From NCBI GenBank assembly GCA_001586965.3, contig LUCW03000539.1:1-20000 (forward strand): a DNA stretch of 20,000 nucleotides, written 5' to 3'. The position numbers and the translations under genes are program-made. The notes beneath the pieces were generated by a model. It had not been told where the DNA came from. It saw only the letters and a program-made list of their open reading frames with translations, and did not search any database. Within the stretch, counting starts at the first letter, position 1. Each line of letters starts with the position of its first letter. This document shows positions 8,978 through 19,898 of the stretch, piece by piece. The stretch comes from Sphaeroforma sirkka (Eukaryota > Opisthokonta > Ichthyosporea > Ichthyophonida).

Positions 8978-9164
8978 CCATACATATATATATATATGTA
9001 TGTATGTATGTATATATATACATGTATATATATATATCAAATCCCATCCATATATATATACATATACATCCGTATATATATACGTATGCACACACATATG
9101 TATATGCATACATGCATGTATACATATTACATGCAATATATAAACATGCATACGTGTGTGCATG

Positions 9165-9195
<31 letters not shown>

Positions 9196-10090
9196 TCATA
9201 TATATATATAAGTTATAATATATAATACATATATATATAATATATATATATGGACATGATGGATATGTATGCATATGTATGTATATATACATATGTATAA
9301 TATATAATACCAATATAGATATGTAATAAATATACATATATAATAATATATAATATATCCTTAATATATATATGTTTTTTTTTGCAAAATATATGAAACA
9401 ATATGGAACAATATGGAACAATAATACATAAGCAATATAATATGTGTATATGTATGTAATGCATATATGCCATATATATATAATAATAATCCACCATAAT
9501 ATATAATAACAACCATACATGTAAATATCAATACATACATGTGTAATATCCATAATAATATATATTATTGCACGCACTTGCACGCACATGTCAACAATAT
9601 CAGCCAATGTGTAATGTATGTATACACATATGCATATTGTATATGTATGTACATATATAATGTTACGTATACATGTTGTCATGTAATGTACGCATGATGC
9701 ATGTGTAATTGCAATCATTATAATACAATAATATCATACATGTAATATATATAATATGCATATACACATATGTTATACAATATTGCATGTAATAATATAT
9801 AATAATAAGCATAATAATACATATATATATATGTTACATATAATATATATATATATGATATATATATATATATATGTATAATAATATATATATATATATA
9901 TATATATACATGCATGCTATATGTATATATAGCCATATATATATAATATACATATATATAAAAATGTATGTATATGCAATGTATTATATGTATGTGTATG
10001 TATATATATATATATATTTTGATATATAAATATTTATATATATCATTTATATATGCATATCATATATGCATATATATGTATACATACATA

Positions 10091-10186
<96 letters not shown>

Positions 10187-10190
10187 GTTT
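8904..10190. repeat. TA-rich microsatellite block 2
   Basis: This is about 1.3 kb of (TA)n, TATG/CATA and ATAATA variants with TGCA-rich islands (about 9085-9165, 9590-9700). It includes a triplicated 10-mer (ATATGGAACA-like, 9391-9420). It lies between the relic island and the decayed oxidoreductase exon, in the position of that gene's intron 1 on the minus strand. Long apparent open frames, including a 262-codon one on minus, are low-complexity Tyr/Ile/His/Met repeats and not genes. Confidence 0.85.
10099..10181. repeat. Longest uninterrupted (TA)n tract
   Basis: About 83 bases of pure alternating TA, the longest in the window. It is self-complementary and likely to extrude as a cruciform, and its length is likely to be unreliable in any assembly. 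Confidence 0.9.
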
Positions 10191-10264
10191 TGAATGGACC
10201 ATCAGCATAGGTACCCTTGTGACATGTCATGGCCTTGAGCAGTCCTCATGACATACCCGCTTAC

Positions 10265-10415
10265 TTGAATTCTCATGCCCCATTCTGTCCCATTAATTGT
10301 TTTTTTTTTGCGGTAGTAGTTTTGCGAGGGGTGGTAGTTTCGTTCCCTTTGGCACAGCACAACTAATAGTATCATGCCAGGTTGCGACTTCACGCTGTTC
10401 ATTGACGTCTGAATT
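10265..10415 (-). pseudogene. Decayed copy of the oxidoreductase first exon
   Basis: On the minus strand this aligns throughout with the exon at 231-374. The start codon position is AAT (10415-10413) instead of ATG. The leader still reads SD..., then LPP/LAKLLPQ in place of LRPPGKLPR. An A-rich expansion (plus-strand T run near 10301-10309) then shifts the frame and brings a TAA. After the shift GTEWGMRIQ corresponds to GTGWGLRVQ. The splice donor is retained as GTAAGC (10259-10264), and the first intron bases also align. Loss of the ATG together with the frameshift indicates a real pseudogene, not a single sequencing error. Confidence 0.8.
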
Positions 10416-10530
10416 TATTGTTTCTGTTTACAATTTCGAACAAAATATCTGAATTCTGCCAGACAATTTCATATATTTAATTGTGTCCGATGTCTCTGAT
10501 GGACCTCTCTCGCTCTCTCTCTCTCTCTCC
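10416..10530 (-). other. Diverged 5' flank of the decayed exon with (CT)n tract
   Basis: This aligns with 375-490 (TTTCTGTTTACAATTTCGAA against TTCTGTTTGTAGTTTCGAA; shared GATGTCTCTGATG at 10489). It ends in a CT-rich microsatellite at 10504-10530, corresponding to the shorter tract at 494-508. Confidence 0.6.
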
Positions 10531-11172
10531 ACAGTCTAATAGTCTGCACTCTACACTATCTACAGTCTACACGCTACACTCTTAAGTCTACAACTCTACA
10601 CTCGCTGGCTCTAGGTCATCGATTCATCCTGCTGGCTGCTGATCACTGTGATCAGTGAACAGTGATGGCAATTGCGCTTTTACGATTTTTAAATATTTTC
10701 TTTTGTCGGGGGAATTTTTTATGAAGGTTTTTAAAAAAAGAGCATGATGTTTATTTTTTGAGTAATGCTTTCGCAAAAGTCTAAATATTTAGATGAAAAA
10801 ATATGTATATGCTCCTTTGTTTTTTGGTTTTAAAAACAACATAATACTGTATAAAGTAAAGTCTAAATACATATGTAATTATGTCGTAAATATGTACATT
10901 TTCTTTTACAAATTATTTTTTACTATAAATATGTAAGAAAAACAAAAGCAAAAAAAAAAACTGTATTTTCATATTTTGTATTTTAATAAAAGAGCCCCTC
11001 CTAGGCTTCTTTGAATTTTCGCCGATTTTAAGATTTTCTTTCCGATGAGAAACGGACGATGTCTATGAGGGTGTGTACACTTTACTCTCTACTGTCTATG
11101 AAGTGAATCAGAGAGCTTGCTACGCGTTGGCTACGCGTTTGGTTTTGTATCGGCTACGCTGTGGCTTCATTT

Positions 11173-11191
11173 GGGGGGGGGGGGGGGGGGG
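11173..11191 (+). repeat. G19 homopolymer
   Basis: Nineteen consecutive G bases sit in otherwise AT-rich DNA. The run can form a G-quadruplex, and the exact count is uncertain in most sequencing chemistries. Confidence 0.9.
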
Positions 11192-11827
11192 TTTCTCCAC
11201 AAATCACGTTGAAAATAGTGTACAGGTGTTAAATTTTTTAAATTTCATCGTTAAGCTAACTTTTGAACTAAAATAACTACAGTATTACTTCCAACGAGAA
11301 AAAGTCTCTAAACTTCCCTACCCTTCGATTGGTTGATATGTTTGATGCCGGGCTAATCGTACAATCCCCATCGGAAAAGATTTTTGGGTCATTTGTATAG
11401 GAGTAAAAAAATCAAGGAGGCCTCTTTTTTTACATAACAAACAGTTTTTTTTTTAACAATATCAATATATATATAATTTATCACAAAACTTGAGAAGCAA
11501 AAATAAATTGCTGATATGTATGAGCGGAATACATACATATATAGAAAATGGCTTTTAAAATAGGAGAGGGGGGATTTTCACTATGGAGGTTGACCCAGAG
11601 CCTCAGAGGTACCTTTTAAAATCAATCTCATTGGAAGTTAGACGGTTCAAATTCTTCTTCTTGACGAGTTTAAACGTATGCTTAATCACATCTATGAAGA
11701 ATTCCAGTTTGTGGCAGAACTGGGCCAATCTAGCCACACGTAAGCGATAGACAAGTCCATCCATACCTAACAGGCCTTTCTGGCATTATAGCATACTATT
11801 TTAATGGTCTATGGGGGGCTATATGTG

Positions 11828-11940
11828 CGCGTATAGCGAGTCAGGATGTGTATTTCGGGTACCTCATATTCTAACCAGTACTTTTATTACCAGTGAGGGA
11901 ATGAGGTGCCCAAAATGCACGTCCAGACTCACTATACGCG
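11828..11940. repeat. 40-bp imperfect inverted repeat (hairpin)
   Basis: Arms 11828-11867 and 11901-11940 are separated by a 33-base loop. They begin and end with CGCGTATAG and CTATACGCG and pair at 34 of 40 positions. Read as plus-strand RNA, three of the six mismatches become G:U pairs. Five of the six differences are C/T transitions, consistent with decay of a once perfect stem. It could be a foldback or MITE-like element or a small-RNA precursor. No counterpart is visible in spacer 1. Confidence 0.8.
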
Positions 11941-12211
11941 GTAGTGATAAACCGAATTTATCCCGATTCAACTACGGTGTAGAAATATAATATAATTCTC
12001 GCTCACTGAATAGAAATAGACATCTAGATGTAATTTAGTTGACAAAAATAACGAATTTGTATGACAACTTACCCTATATCGTGTGGTTTGAAAGTCAGAA
12101 TCTATGTCGGGAACTGAACAGAACTGACTAGGAGTCAATTCGATCCTTTACGAAAATGCGTACTACAACAAGTTTAAGACTTCTACCTCCGTTGCGAATG
12201 CAGATCATGAT

Positions 12212-12830
12212 ATCGGTGCGTTTCTTTTGATACCAAAATAAAATGAACTGTTCAAAATATTAATATTTCTAAATGCTGTTATATTACTATATCTCAAATG
12301 CATTAGTGAACATTCAACAGTATCCACGAAAGTATACTAGTAATTATGCCGGCCGCTCACGAGTAGGTGCTTCATTTTGAACAGGTCCGCATGACGACAG
12401 GTGATTCTAAAATACAAGCAATTCTAACACACTCATATCAGCGATATGTACTTGTGTAGCATTTTAACTATCTGCTAATACCAATTACATATTATTGAAT
12501 AATAAATACATCGATCATATTCAAATTCCACACCTGCCACTAGGTGTTTCCGTGTACTACCATGAACTTATGAAGATATACACGCGCCGGCATGAAGACA
12601 AATTTGTATGCGAGAATTTCAAAAATTTGATTGTGCAAAATTTGATTGTACAACAAACTGCGAAGTGCAAACAGCAATGCAGACTGTACTCTGTAGTCTG
12701 TAGTTCTGTACCCTGTAGTGAATAAAAAGTATTCATTACGAACCAATTGTCGACATTTATAAACGGATAATTATTTAATTTATAGTTACCGATAGCTGAG
12801 TGAAGATGAATGTTATGTATAATGAGCAGT
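12212..12830. repeat. Diverged homologue of spacer 1 segment 1525-1990
   Basis: Collinear matches are listed under the 1525-1990 entry. This copy is longer. It contains a 15-bp tandem duplication (12622-12636 and 12637-12651) where spacer 1 has a single related stretch, and an inserted CTGTAGT-type cryptic repeat near 12680-12720. Confidence 0.65.
12622..12651. repeat. 15-bp tandem duplication
   Basis: AAAATTTGATTGTGC is followed by AAAATTTGATTGTAC, matching at 14 of 15 bases. The homologous part of spacer 1 has one copy, so the duplication arose after the spacers separated. Confidence 0.75.
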
Positions 12831-14854
12831 ATGTGCATGCAGCGCACAGTGTACAGTCCACATTTGACATTGGCACATTGCACATGACTAAAAAAAAGGT
12901 TTTAATAATAGCCTTTTAAACACTTTCTCTCTGTGATAGTTCTACGGTGATACACTGATAGTTTTAGTATGTCCTGTATTGCCTTCTCCGCACGGCCATG
13001 ACATATCACATATGTAGTCAAAAGTTCGTCAAGAGTATTGACTCATGCCTCATGGCCACTCATGGCTCATGCATCTTGCAACGAGATGCCGATTTTTTTA
13101 TTGGTTGAATTTTTAGCATGGATATTCTAATTGAAGCTTCATGCGACATGCATAGCATAGCCATCTTTTCAATTTTCAGAACGCTGTCGTTTTAAACAGA
13201 TCAGATTTTTTCCTTCTTGTTTTGATATTTCTAAAAATACCAACAACAAAAAAAGTAACACATCAACAAAAAGACAACTCTAAAAATAGATTATTATTTT
13301 TAAAAGACATATAAAAAAGAGCATACATACAAAAAAATTGTTTTGTTTTTTTATAGATTTTCAACTTTGACAAAAAAAACGTATGTAAATATGTACATGT
13401 ACGCCGTGAAGACTGAAGACTGAAAACGGTACGGCCCCGTACGGGACTACGCCACTACTGACGACGGGCCTAAGCTCAATGCATAAATTATTATTTTTTC
13501 GAATAACCATTAAGGTTGTAACTTTTATATCTCAATAGTATCCTTTCATACATGCTAGGTGCATTTTCCAGGTCACTCAGGTGACAGTCGTCACAATGGA
13601 AACGCTAAATCTCTTTTGATTGCGTATTAACAATTTCGTGGCCAAAAATTTCCAACGATCGGACAGCTTATTGAGTGCAGTTTACAAAACAACTTTGTAG
13701 CTGATTTGTCCTAAATTAAAGTTATAACTTTTAAAAAAAATCAAAAACATAAACTTATTGAGCTTAGCGACGGGCTAGGGTGTACAGCCAGTCAGCCATA
13801 CTGATACTGGTGTCGCAAATATTTACTCCATTGTGCTCACTGTCAAAAGACATATATTCGTTCAATGAGCACGAGACCAGGTCAGCAGAGGAAGCTCAGG
13901 AACCATTTTTGGTAGCCTTGTCAGTTATCATAATATTGTGATATGTAGCAGACTAGCAGTGTACATTGTACAACTGTTGAACAGTCGCAGTCTCGCAGAG
14001 TCTGAGTACATAGTACACACAGTCGAGGCTCGAGAGTCGAGACCCAAGAAGGAGTCAACTGCTACACGAGAGAGTGCAATGTTTTGTACACTATGTACAA
14101 CGAGCAAGAGTACAAACTACTTAGCACATACACAGTTACACACACAGTTCAGTCACACTGTCACTGTGTCACACACACACACAGAATTTTGATACGGACG
14201 GCTGGGTAGCTGAGAGTACTACTGACTCCTGAGTAACTAAGAGTCCCATATGTACTCCTGAGATGCTAATCTGTTTCATGTAAGTTGTTGTTGTTGTTTT
14301 TAAAAATAAATAAACACAAGTCAGTTGACACTTGACACTGACGTGTTTCGTGACTCGTGAAACTCGTGACTGACCCTTTGCCAGTTCAGAACTTCAGTGT
14401 TCTGAACTCATGAAGTTTGTTCTGACGAGAGACTGAGCGAGAGAGTTTGTTCACTGTTCCAGTGTTCCAGGGTTCACTTCAGTGTTCACTGTTCAGTGCA
14501 CAGTTCAGTTAATAGTTATCGCTTACGATTAGTTCAGTACATACTCCAATGTTCAGTTATTCGCAATTCACAATAAGTTCACATCCACACAAGAAAGAGA
14601 GTTCACATTTCAGTCATTTGACGATTTCTCACCGAAAGAGAGAGAGAGTTCACAAGTTCTCAGTTCTGTCCGGTTCGTTCACTTATTTATCCTCCTACAA
14701 ATTATTTTTCTTTGGTGCTTTTGTAAAAAAAACAAATATATACAAAAATGTAAATATGTATTTATAGATGTCACAACATATTTATGTACATAGTACGTAT
14801 GTCCCGTGACTTTTCAGTTTTATTTTTTTAAAAGAAATAATTAAAATATCCTGT

Positions 14855-14884
14855 GGACTCCTGGAGTCCTGCCGGGATCCCGGC
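14855..14884. repeat. Two adjacent short palindromes
   Basis: GGACTCCTGGAGTCC (14855-14869) is a near-perfect palindrome and GCCGGGATCCCGGC (14871-14884) a perfect 14-base one, unusually GC-rich for the spacer. No function is assigned. Confidence 0.6.
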
Positions 14885-15932
14885 TGTGACTACTTATTAC
14901 TGACGACTGAAGTCTTAAATATAAAATAGTGGCCTCTGGCGACTGGCGACTGACGAGAGATGAGTAACCGACCGGCGCCGCCCAGCGAGGCAGTGACGCC
15001 ACTGCCCAGCCACACAAACAGAATATTTAAACGAATAGACGATAGTTTTGGCTACTCATTATTTTTTAAACATTAGGCTCTCTTTTATATTTTATTAAAA
15101 GTTATAGCGTTTAAAAATTCTCCGGTTTCCAAAGCAAAAAAAGTAAAATATTTTTAAACAAATTAACCAGAGTATATAGAGCATCTCTGATCTTGTGTCA
15201 GACAGACTTTGTATGTCCTTCTCATTGTATCGGTCCATTAGGGCCTTCAAATCAAATTTTTAACTTATAGGGAGTGATTTTGTTCTGACAAAAGTTGAAT
15301 ACTGTATAAAGTAAAGAAATAACATAATAATTTTAAAAATACATAAATAGAAGCCAAAAATCAAAATATTTCAAAAATTGATACAAAATAGAAAAAACAA
15401 AAAAAAACATGACTCGGCCTTTCTACTACTCTCTACTCTAGAGAGAGAAAAAAATCAAAAAAAAATCCTGACCGGACTATTGTCCGAAGAACAATTGATC
15501 TGATGTACATATGTATTTGAATTTCATAGCCTTCTAAAAATATTATTCTTTACTATTTGTTTTTTAAAAAATAAAAACAAAATAATCATTATAGAAACCT
15601 CGTGACTCCGTGAGCCGTGGGCTAGTGGCCCGTGTGGCCGGGACTCTTAAGCCCTTCAGCCCTGAGCCCCCTGAGGCATGAGCCCTGAGCCAGTAATTTT
15701 TTTTTTTTTTAAATCCTTGATACATATGTACTTAGGTAATTATGTTTTTTTGTTTGTTGTAAAAAACCGAAAACAAAACACAAGGCTATGAAAATAACAT
15801 TTGAATTCTTTACTTTTAATTTTTGTTTTCAAATTGAACACTATTTTTACATATGTACTCACGTAAAATTTGAATTTTTTTTTTGGGTTTGTTGTATTCG
15901 TATCGACAAGCTGTGCATTTTGAATCGAATCG

Positions 15933-16024
15933 TATAAATACAGCACAACCAGCACCTTCATAAGTGCAAATAAAACAAACCACGCAATTAAAGGTCAACT
16001 TATACAAGTTATATCGCTGACAAG
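15933..16024 (+). promoter_or_regulatory. TATA box and 5' leader of ATPase copy 2
   Basis: TATAAATA lies at 15933-15940, 85 bases before the ATG. The block is identical to 4242-4333 except for A at 16020. Upstream of 15933 the two copies differ completely, so copy 2 lacks the GGTTTAG stem and the two genes may respond to different upstream signals. Confidence 0.65.
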
Positions 16025-18921
16025 ATGGTTGCTGCAACTGAACAGCTCGTTGGAATCTCGGATAACGAGGACAAGAAAATCACAACCGACTTCAAAGACT
16101 TGAGCATACAAGAGGCACTACGGGTATTAGAGACAACCGAGGATGGCCTATCAAGCACGGATGCGGAACAAAGATTGGCTCGCTATGGCCCAAACAAACT
16201 CCCGGAGACCGTGAAAAATCCTATCTTGGAATTCCTTAAATTTCTATGGAACCCACTGTCGTGGTGCATGGAAGTGGCGGCAATCATTTCAATCATTCTT
16301 ATTGATTACATCGATTTCATTCTGATTATCGTTCTTTTGTTGCTGAATGCCGCTATTGGTTATCGCGAGGAAGCGGCTGCTGGTGATGCTATTGCCGCAT
16401 TAGCTGCATCCTTAGCTCCGCAGGCGAAAGTGCTTCGTGACGGAACAATAAAAACTATTGAAGCTTCACAGTTAGTCCCTGGTGATATTGTGCTCGTTCG
16501 GCTCGGCGACGTAGTTGCTGCTGACATCAAATTAATTTGCGCTGAGGATCACGAGCCTTTGCAAATAGATCAGGCTGCACTGACTGGAGAGTCTCTACCT
16601 GTTAAGCGTTTTGGAGGCCAATGCGCGTTCTCTGGTTCAACCGTCAAGCAGGGCGAGAGCTTGGCTGTAGTATATGGCACCGGGGCTAACACCTTTTTTT
16701 CGGCAAAGCTGCCTCACTTATAGGTGAGACAGACTCAGATGGCCATTTACAAATAGTGATGTCTCGCATCGGTGCAATCTGTATCATCACCATTACTGTC
16801 TGGGTGATTATAGAACTAGCTGTTCAATTCGGACATTATGGACACGAGTGTTCACTTGGCGAGGAAGGATCTTGCCCAACACTCTCAAATATGTTAGTTA
16901 TTATCGTAGGCGGTATCCCTATTGCGATGCCAACAGTATTGTCGGTAACTTTGGCTATGGGAGCTTATAAGCTTGCATCAAAAGGAGCGATCGTAACGCG
17001 ACTGACGGCTATCGAGGAACTGGCTGGCATGGACATGCTTTGCTCAGATAAGACGGGCACGCTTACCCTCAATCAGCTCAGCGTGGATAAGAGTAATTTG
17101 GAGTCTGGTGACGATTTCACTCCTGACGATATCCTATTGTATGGTGCACTGGGAGCTAAAATCGAGAACGAGGAACCTATCGACTTATGTTGCCACGACG
17201 CATATGGTGAGAAGAAGAATACACTTTGGAACGAATACAAATGCACCAAGTATGTACCCTTTAATCCTAGTGACAAGCGCACCATTGCTACGATTGAAGA
17301 GGTCGCAACTGGAAAGACTTTCCGTGCATCCAAGGGCGCTCCTCAAGTTATTTTGCAGATGGCCCACAACTACGAGCAGATCAAAGACAAGTTTGAAGGC
17401 CGCATCTTGGAATACGCCAGTCGCGGCTACAGGGCGCTAGGGGTAGGATATTCTGACGGTAAGGATAGTGACAAGTGGGAGTTTGTGGGCTTAATTCCAA
17501 TCTTCGACCCACCACGCCATGATACGAAAGTCACCATCGCAAAATGCCTGGAATTAGGGATCGGAGTCAAAATGATCACCGGTGATCAGCTACCCATTGG
17601 TATCGAGACAGCCAGACAGCTTGGTATGGGCACCAATATGTATACAACGGAGGTGTTCAAGGACGAACACTCAGGCTTGGTAGACGGTACAATGACGTTA
17701 TCTGAGCTGGTTGAGAATGCGGATGGATTCGCAGAGGTCTTCCCTGAACACAAGTATGATATTGTCAAACGACTTCAGGAGAGAGGTCACATTACTGGCA
17801 TGACAGGCGATGGAGTGAATGATGCTCCTGCTTTGAAGAAGGGTGACATCGGCATCGCTGTATCTGATGCCACGGATGCGGCCAGAGCTGCGGCTGATAT
17901 CGTGCTGACGGAAGCGGGATTGGGCGTAATCATTGATGCTATTATCGGCGCTCGAAAGATCTTTCAGCGTATGAAGAGTTATGCTAAGTACACCGTTGCC
18001 ATGACCTTCCGTATCTGTTTCACGTTCGGTTTGCTGACTGTCTTGTACGATTGGTATTTCCCTACAATTCTAATTGTGCTGCTAGCCATTTTCAACGACG
18101 GCGCCATGATTTCTTTATCGAAGGATCGGGTTACTCCTAGTCGTAACCCGGATGCCTGGTTCTTGCAGTCCATCTTCATCAATGGTTTGGTGTACGGTCT
18201 ATACCTGACATTATCGTCGTGGGCGCTCTTCTACATTGCCTCCCACACCGATTTCTTTGAAGGTGGATCTGCACTGAATATGCAGTCGCTGCAATACACT
18301 GTCTCGGATATATACTGTGAGTTTCAAAAAGGGCTCGCTGTTGGTTCAGACAACTATAATCAGTGTGTGGCGGAGGTGACGTGGGAACGACAATCTCGCT
18401 TGCGCGCGCTTATGTACGCGCAAGTATCCATCTCTGGAATGGCGCTAATCTTTGTCACTCGAACAAGTAAGTTTTCGTGGCTGGACCGTCCGGGTGTTAT
18501 GCCAATGGCAGCATTCATATTCTCGCAAATTGTGTCGTCTTTAGTTGCTGGGTTCGGGTTCGGAGGATGGACGGATCCTCTCGACAGTACACCTTGCATT
18601 TACTGTGAAGACTTCACCGGTGATGCGCCCCTTTACGGTACAGAGTCGGTCTATGAGGCCTCACTGCTTGGCTGCGGCGCTTGGGTCATAGTTGCCTGGG
18701 TTTGGTCAATAATTTGGTATGTGCCGTTGGATATACTCAAATTTGCCATGTCCTATGCTTTGGATGGCGATAAGCCATCGCTATATACACTGGGTATTCG
18801 CACCAGGACAGTACCGGTCACAGCCGCATCCCAAGCGAAGCCGAGTGTACCTGCAGGGTCAGGGGCTTTCTCGACAGGAAGACCACGACCTAGTTCTGTT
18901 GTCCGTGGCTCAGTTATGTAA
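16025..18921 (+). CDS. P3A-type plasma-membrane H+-ATPase, copy 2, one frameshift as read
   Basis: This is the near-identical paralogue of the gene at 4334. It has the same 964-residue restored length and the same motifs, including an intact hinge region where copy 1 is broken. Coding differences seen by eye from copy 1 are one silent change (C at 16093, Phe23), one missense (T at 17531, Asp502 to Val) and two indels. The T run at 16694-16700 is T7 against T5 in copy 1. The frame shifts after Phe225, seven aberrant residues follow and TAG stops at 16721-16723, leaving only TM1-2 and part of the actuator domain. The original frame is open again from about 16701 to the stop at 18919-18921. Asp502 lies just after the DPPRHDTK motif, where the family usually has an acidic residue, so Val is unexpected. 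The lesion is a homopolymer length change, so a consensus error is as likely as a real pseudogene. Confidence 0.93.
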
Positions 18922-19136
18922 AGTACTAACATCACAAACGACGATTCTACATATATTCAAGCACAATATCAAATATAAGGCCAGCTTGCTAATATCAAAA
19001 TAAATGATATTCTGTGATATTTTTTGCCCCATATACTTTACTACGATTATGGGTAGCAGTGTTCGCAGCACACTCCAACAGAAGATGGTGAATAGCTTAC
19101 CACTTACTAAACATATTTTTGACAGAATTATTTCCA
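18922..19136 (+). terminator. 3' flank and poly(A) signal of ATPase copy 2
   Basis: AATAAA lies at 18999-19004, 78 bases after the stop. The flank matches copy 1 except for T6 instead of T8 (19020-19025) and one C-to-T change (19117, corresponding to 7425). Confidence 0.55.
19103..19135 (+). repeat. 3'-flank unit, member 1 of the second block
   Basis: This is the counterpart of 7411-7443 with one substitution and is followed by (TA)n. Confidence 0.7.
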
Positions 19137-19260
19137 TATATATACACAGATATATATATATATATATATACAGATAAATATATACATAGATACATAGATA
19201 CATAGTTACATATACATACATATTTACATACATGCATATATATATATATATATATATATT

Positions 19261-19292
19261 CTTGCTAAACATATCTTTGATTGTATCATTCA
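19261..19292 (+). repeat. 3'-flank unit, member 2 of the second block
   Basis: It is nearly identical to 7575-7607, with one C missing before the TA tract. Confidence 0.7.
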
Positions 19293-19323
<31 letters not shown>

Positions 19324-19332
19324 ATAATATAT

Positions 19333-19365
<33 letters not shown>

Positions 19366-19762
19366 GGATATATATATATATATACATAGATGCATGTATG
19401 CATGCACATTGATGGACACGTATTAATTACGTATATGCGTGTGCATGCATGCGTTAAACCATTCATTGTGTAATGCATTAATATATATATATATATTATA
19501 TTATCATGCACACATATACATGTAATAATATTTATATACATGTTATGTATAATAATAATAATAATATATATATATTATTATATATAATATAATATTATAC
19601 AAATAATATATATAATACATAGCTGCATACACATGCCATACATATGCATGGATGCATTGTTGCATGGATGCATTATGCATTACGTTTGCATGCATTGCGT
19701 ATTTATTATATATAATGTGTATGTATATACATATATATATATATAATATACATATTATTATT

Positions 19763-19796
19763 CTTGCAAAAACATATCTTTGATTGTAATCATCCA
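19763..19796 (+). repeat. 3'-flank unit, member 3 of the second block
   Basis: CTTGCAAAAACATATCTTTGA followed by TTGTAATCATCCA, then a TA tract. It is the positional counterpart of 8054-8095 but closer to the consensus than that copy. Confidence 0.65.
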
Positions 19797-19858
19797 GTAT
19801 ATATATATATATATAATATGTAATGTGTAGAAATAATAATATATATATATATATAATA

Positions 19859-19898
<40 letters not shown>

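Larger units (their letters stand above)
10531..15932. other. AT-rich intergenic spacer 2, no gene recognised
   Basis: This is about 5.4 kb and the counterpart of spacer 1, enlarged by insertions. Open frames here are short, mostly non-ATG-initiated and without recognisable motifs. The spacer contains a poly(G) run, a 40-bp inverted repeat, many T-rich/A-rich stems, and islands of cryptically repetitive sequence built on shifting short themes: AGTCTACA near 10530-10610, GAGTC/CGAG near 13975-14060, TTCAGTG/GTTCACT near 14390-14510, GAGCCCTGAG near 15600-15690. The 130 bases just upstream of 15933 show no similarity to those upstream of 4242. Confidence 0.6.

Noticed and set aside
7500..10200. 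Long open frames of alternating Tyr-Ile with His, Met and Cys, up to 262 codons, on both strands
   Set aside because: They are translations of (TA)n and TATG/CATA microsatellites, open in several frames and on both strands at once, with no coding signal.
11640..11660. tRNA B-box-like GGTTCAAATTC
   Set aside because: No matching A box, acceptor stem or cloverleaf could be formed around it.
13938..14192. 84-codon frame in spacer 2
   Set aside because: It starts at GTG and overlaps cryptic simple repeats (GAGTC and CACA themes) and has no recognisable motif.
16694..16700. Programmed frameshifting in the ATPase
   Set aside because: The two copies shift at different places and each is in frame where the other is broken, so there is no conserved slippery site.
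16756..18921. Independent 721-codon gene starting at GTG
   Set aside because: It is the 3' part of ATPase copy 2 after the T-run frameshift. Copy 1 reads straight through this point, and a GTG start is not expected in a eukaryotic nuclear gene.
15933..19136. Copy 2 as a retroposed copy of copy 1
   Set aside because: The shared tract includes the TATA box and DNA beyond the poly(A) signal into the TA block, with no poly(A) tail, so the copying was at DNA level.
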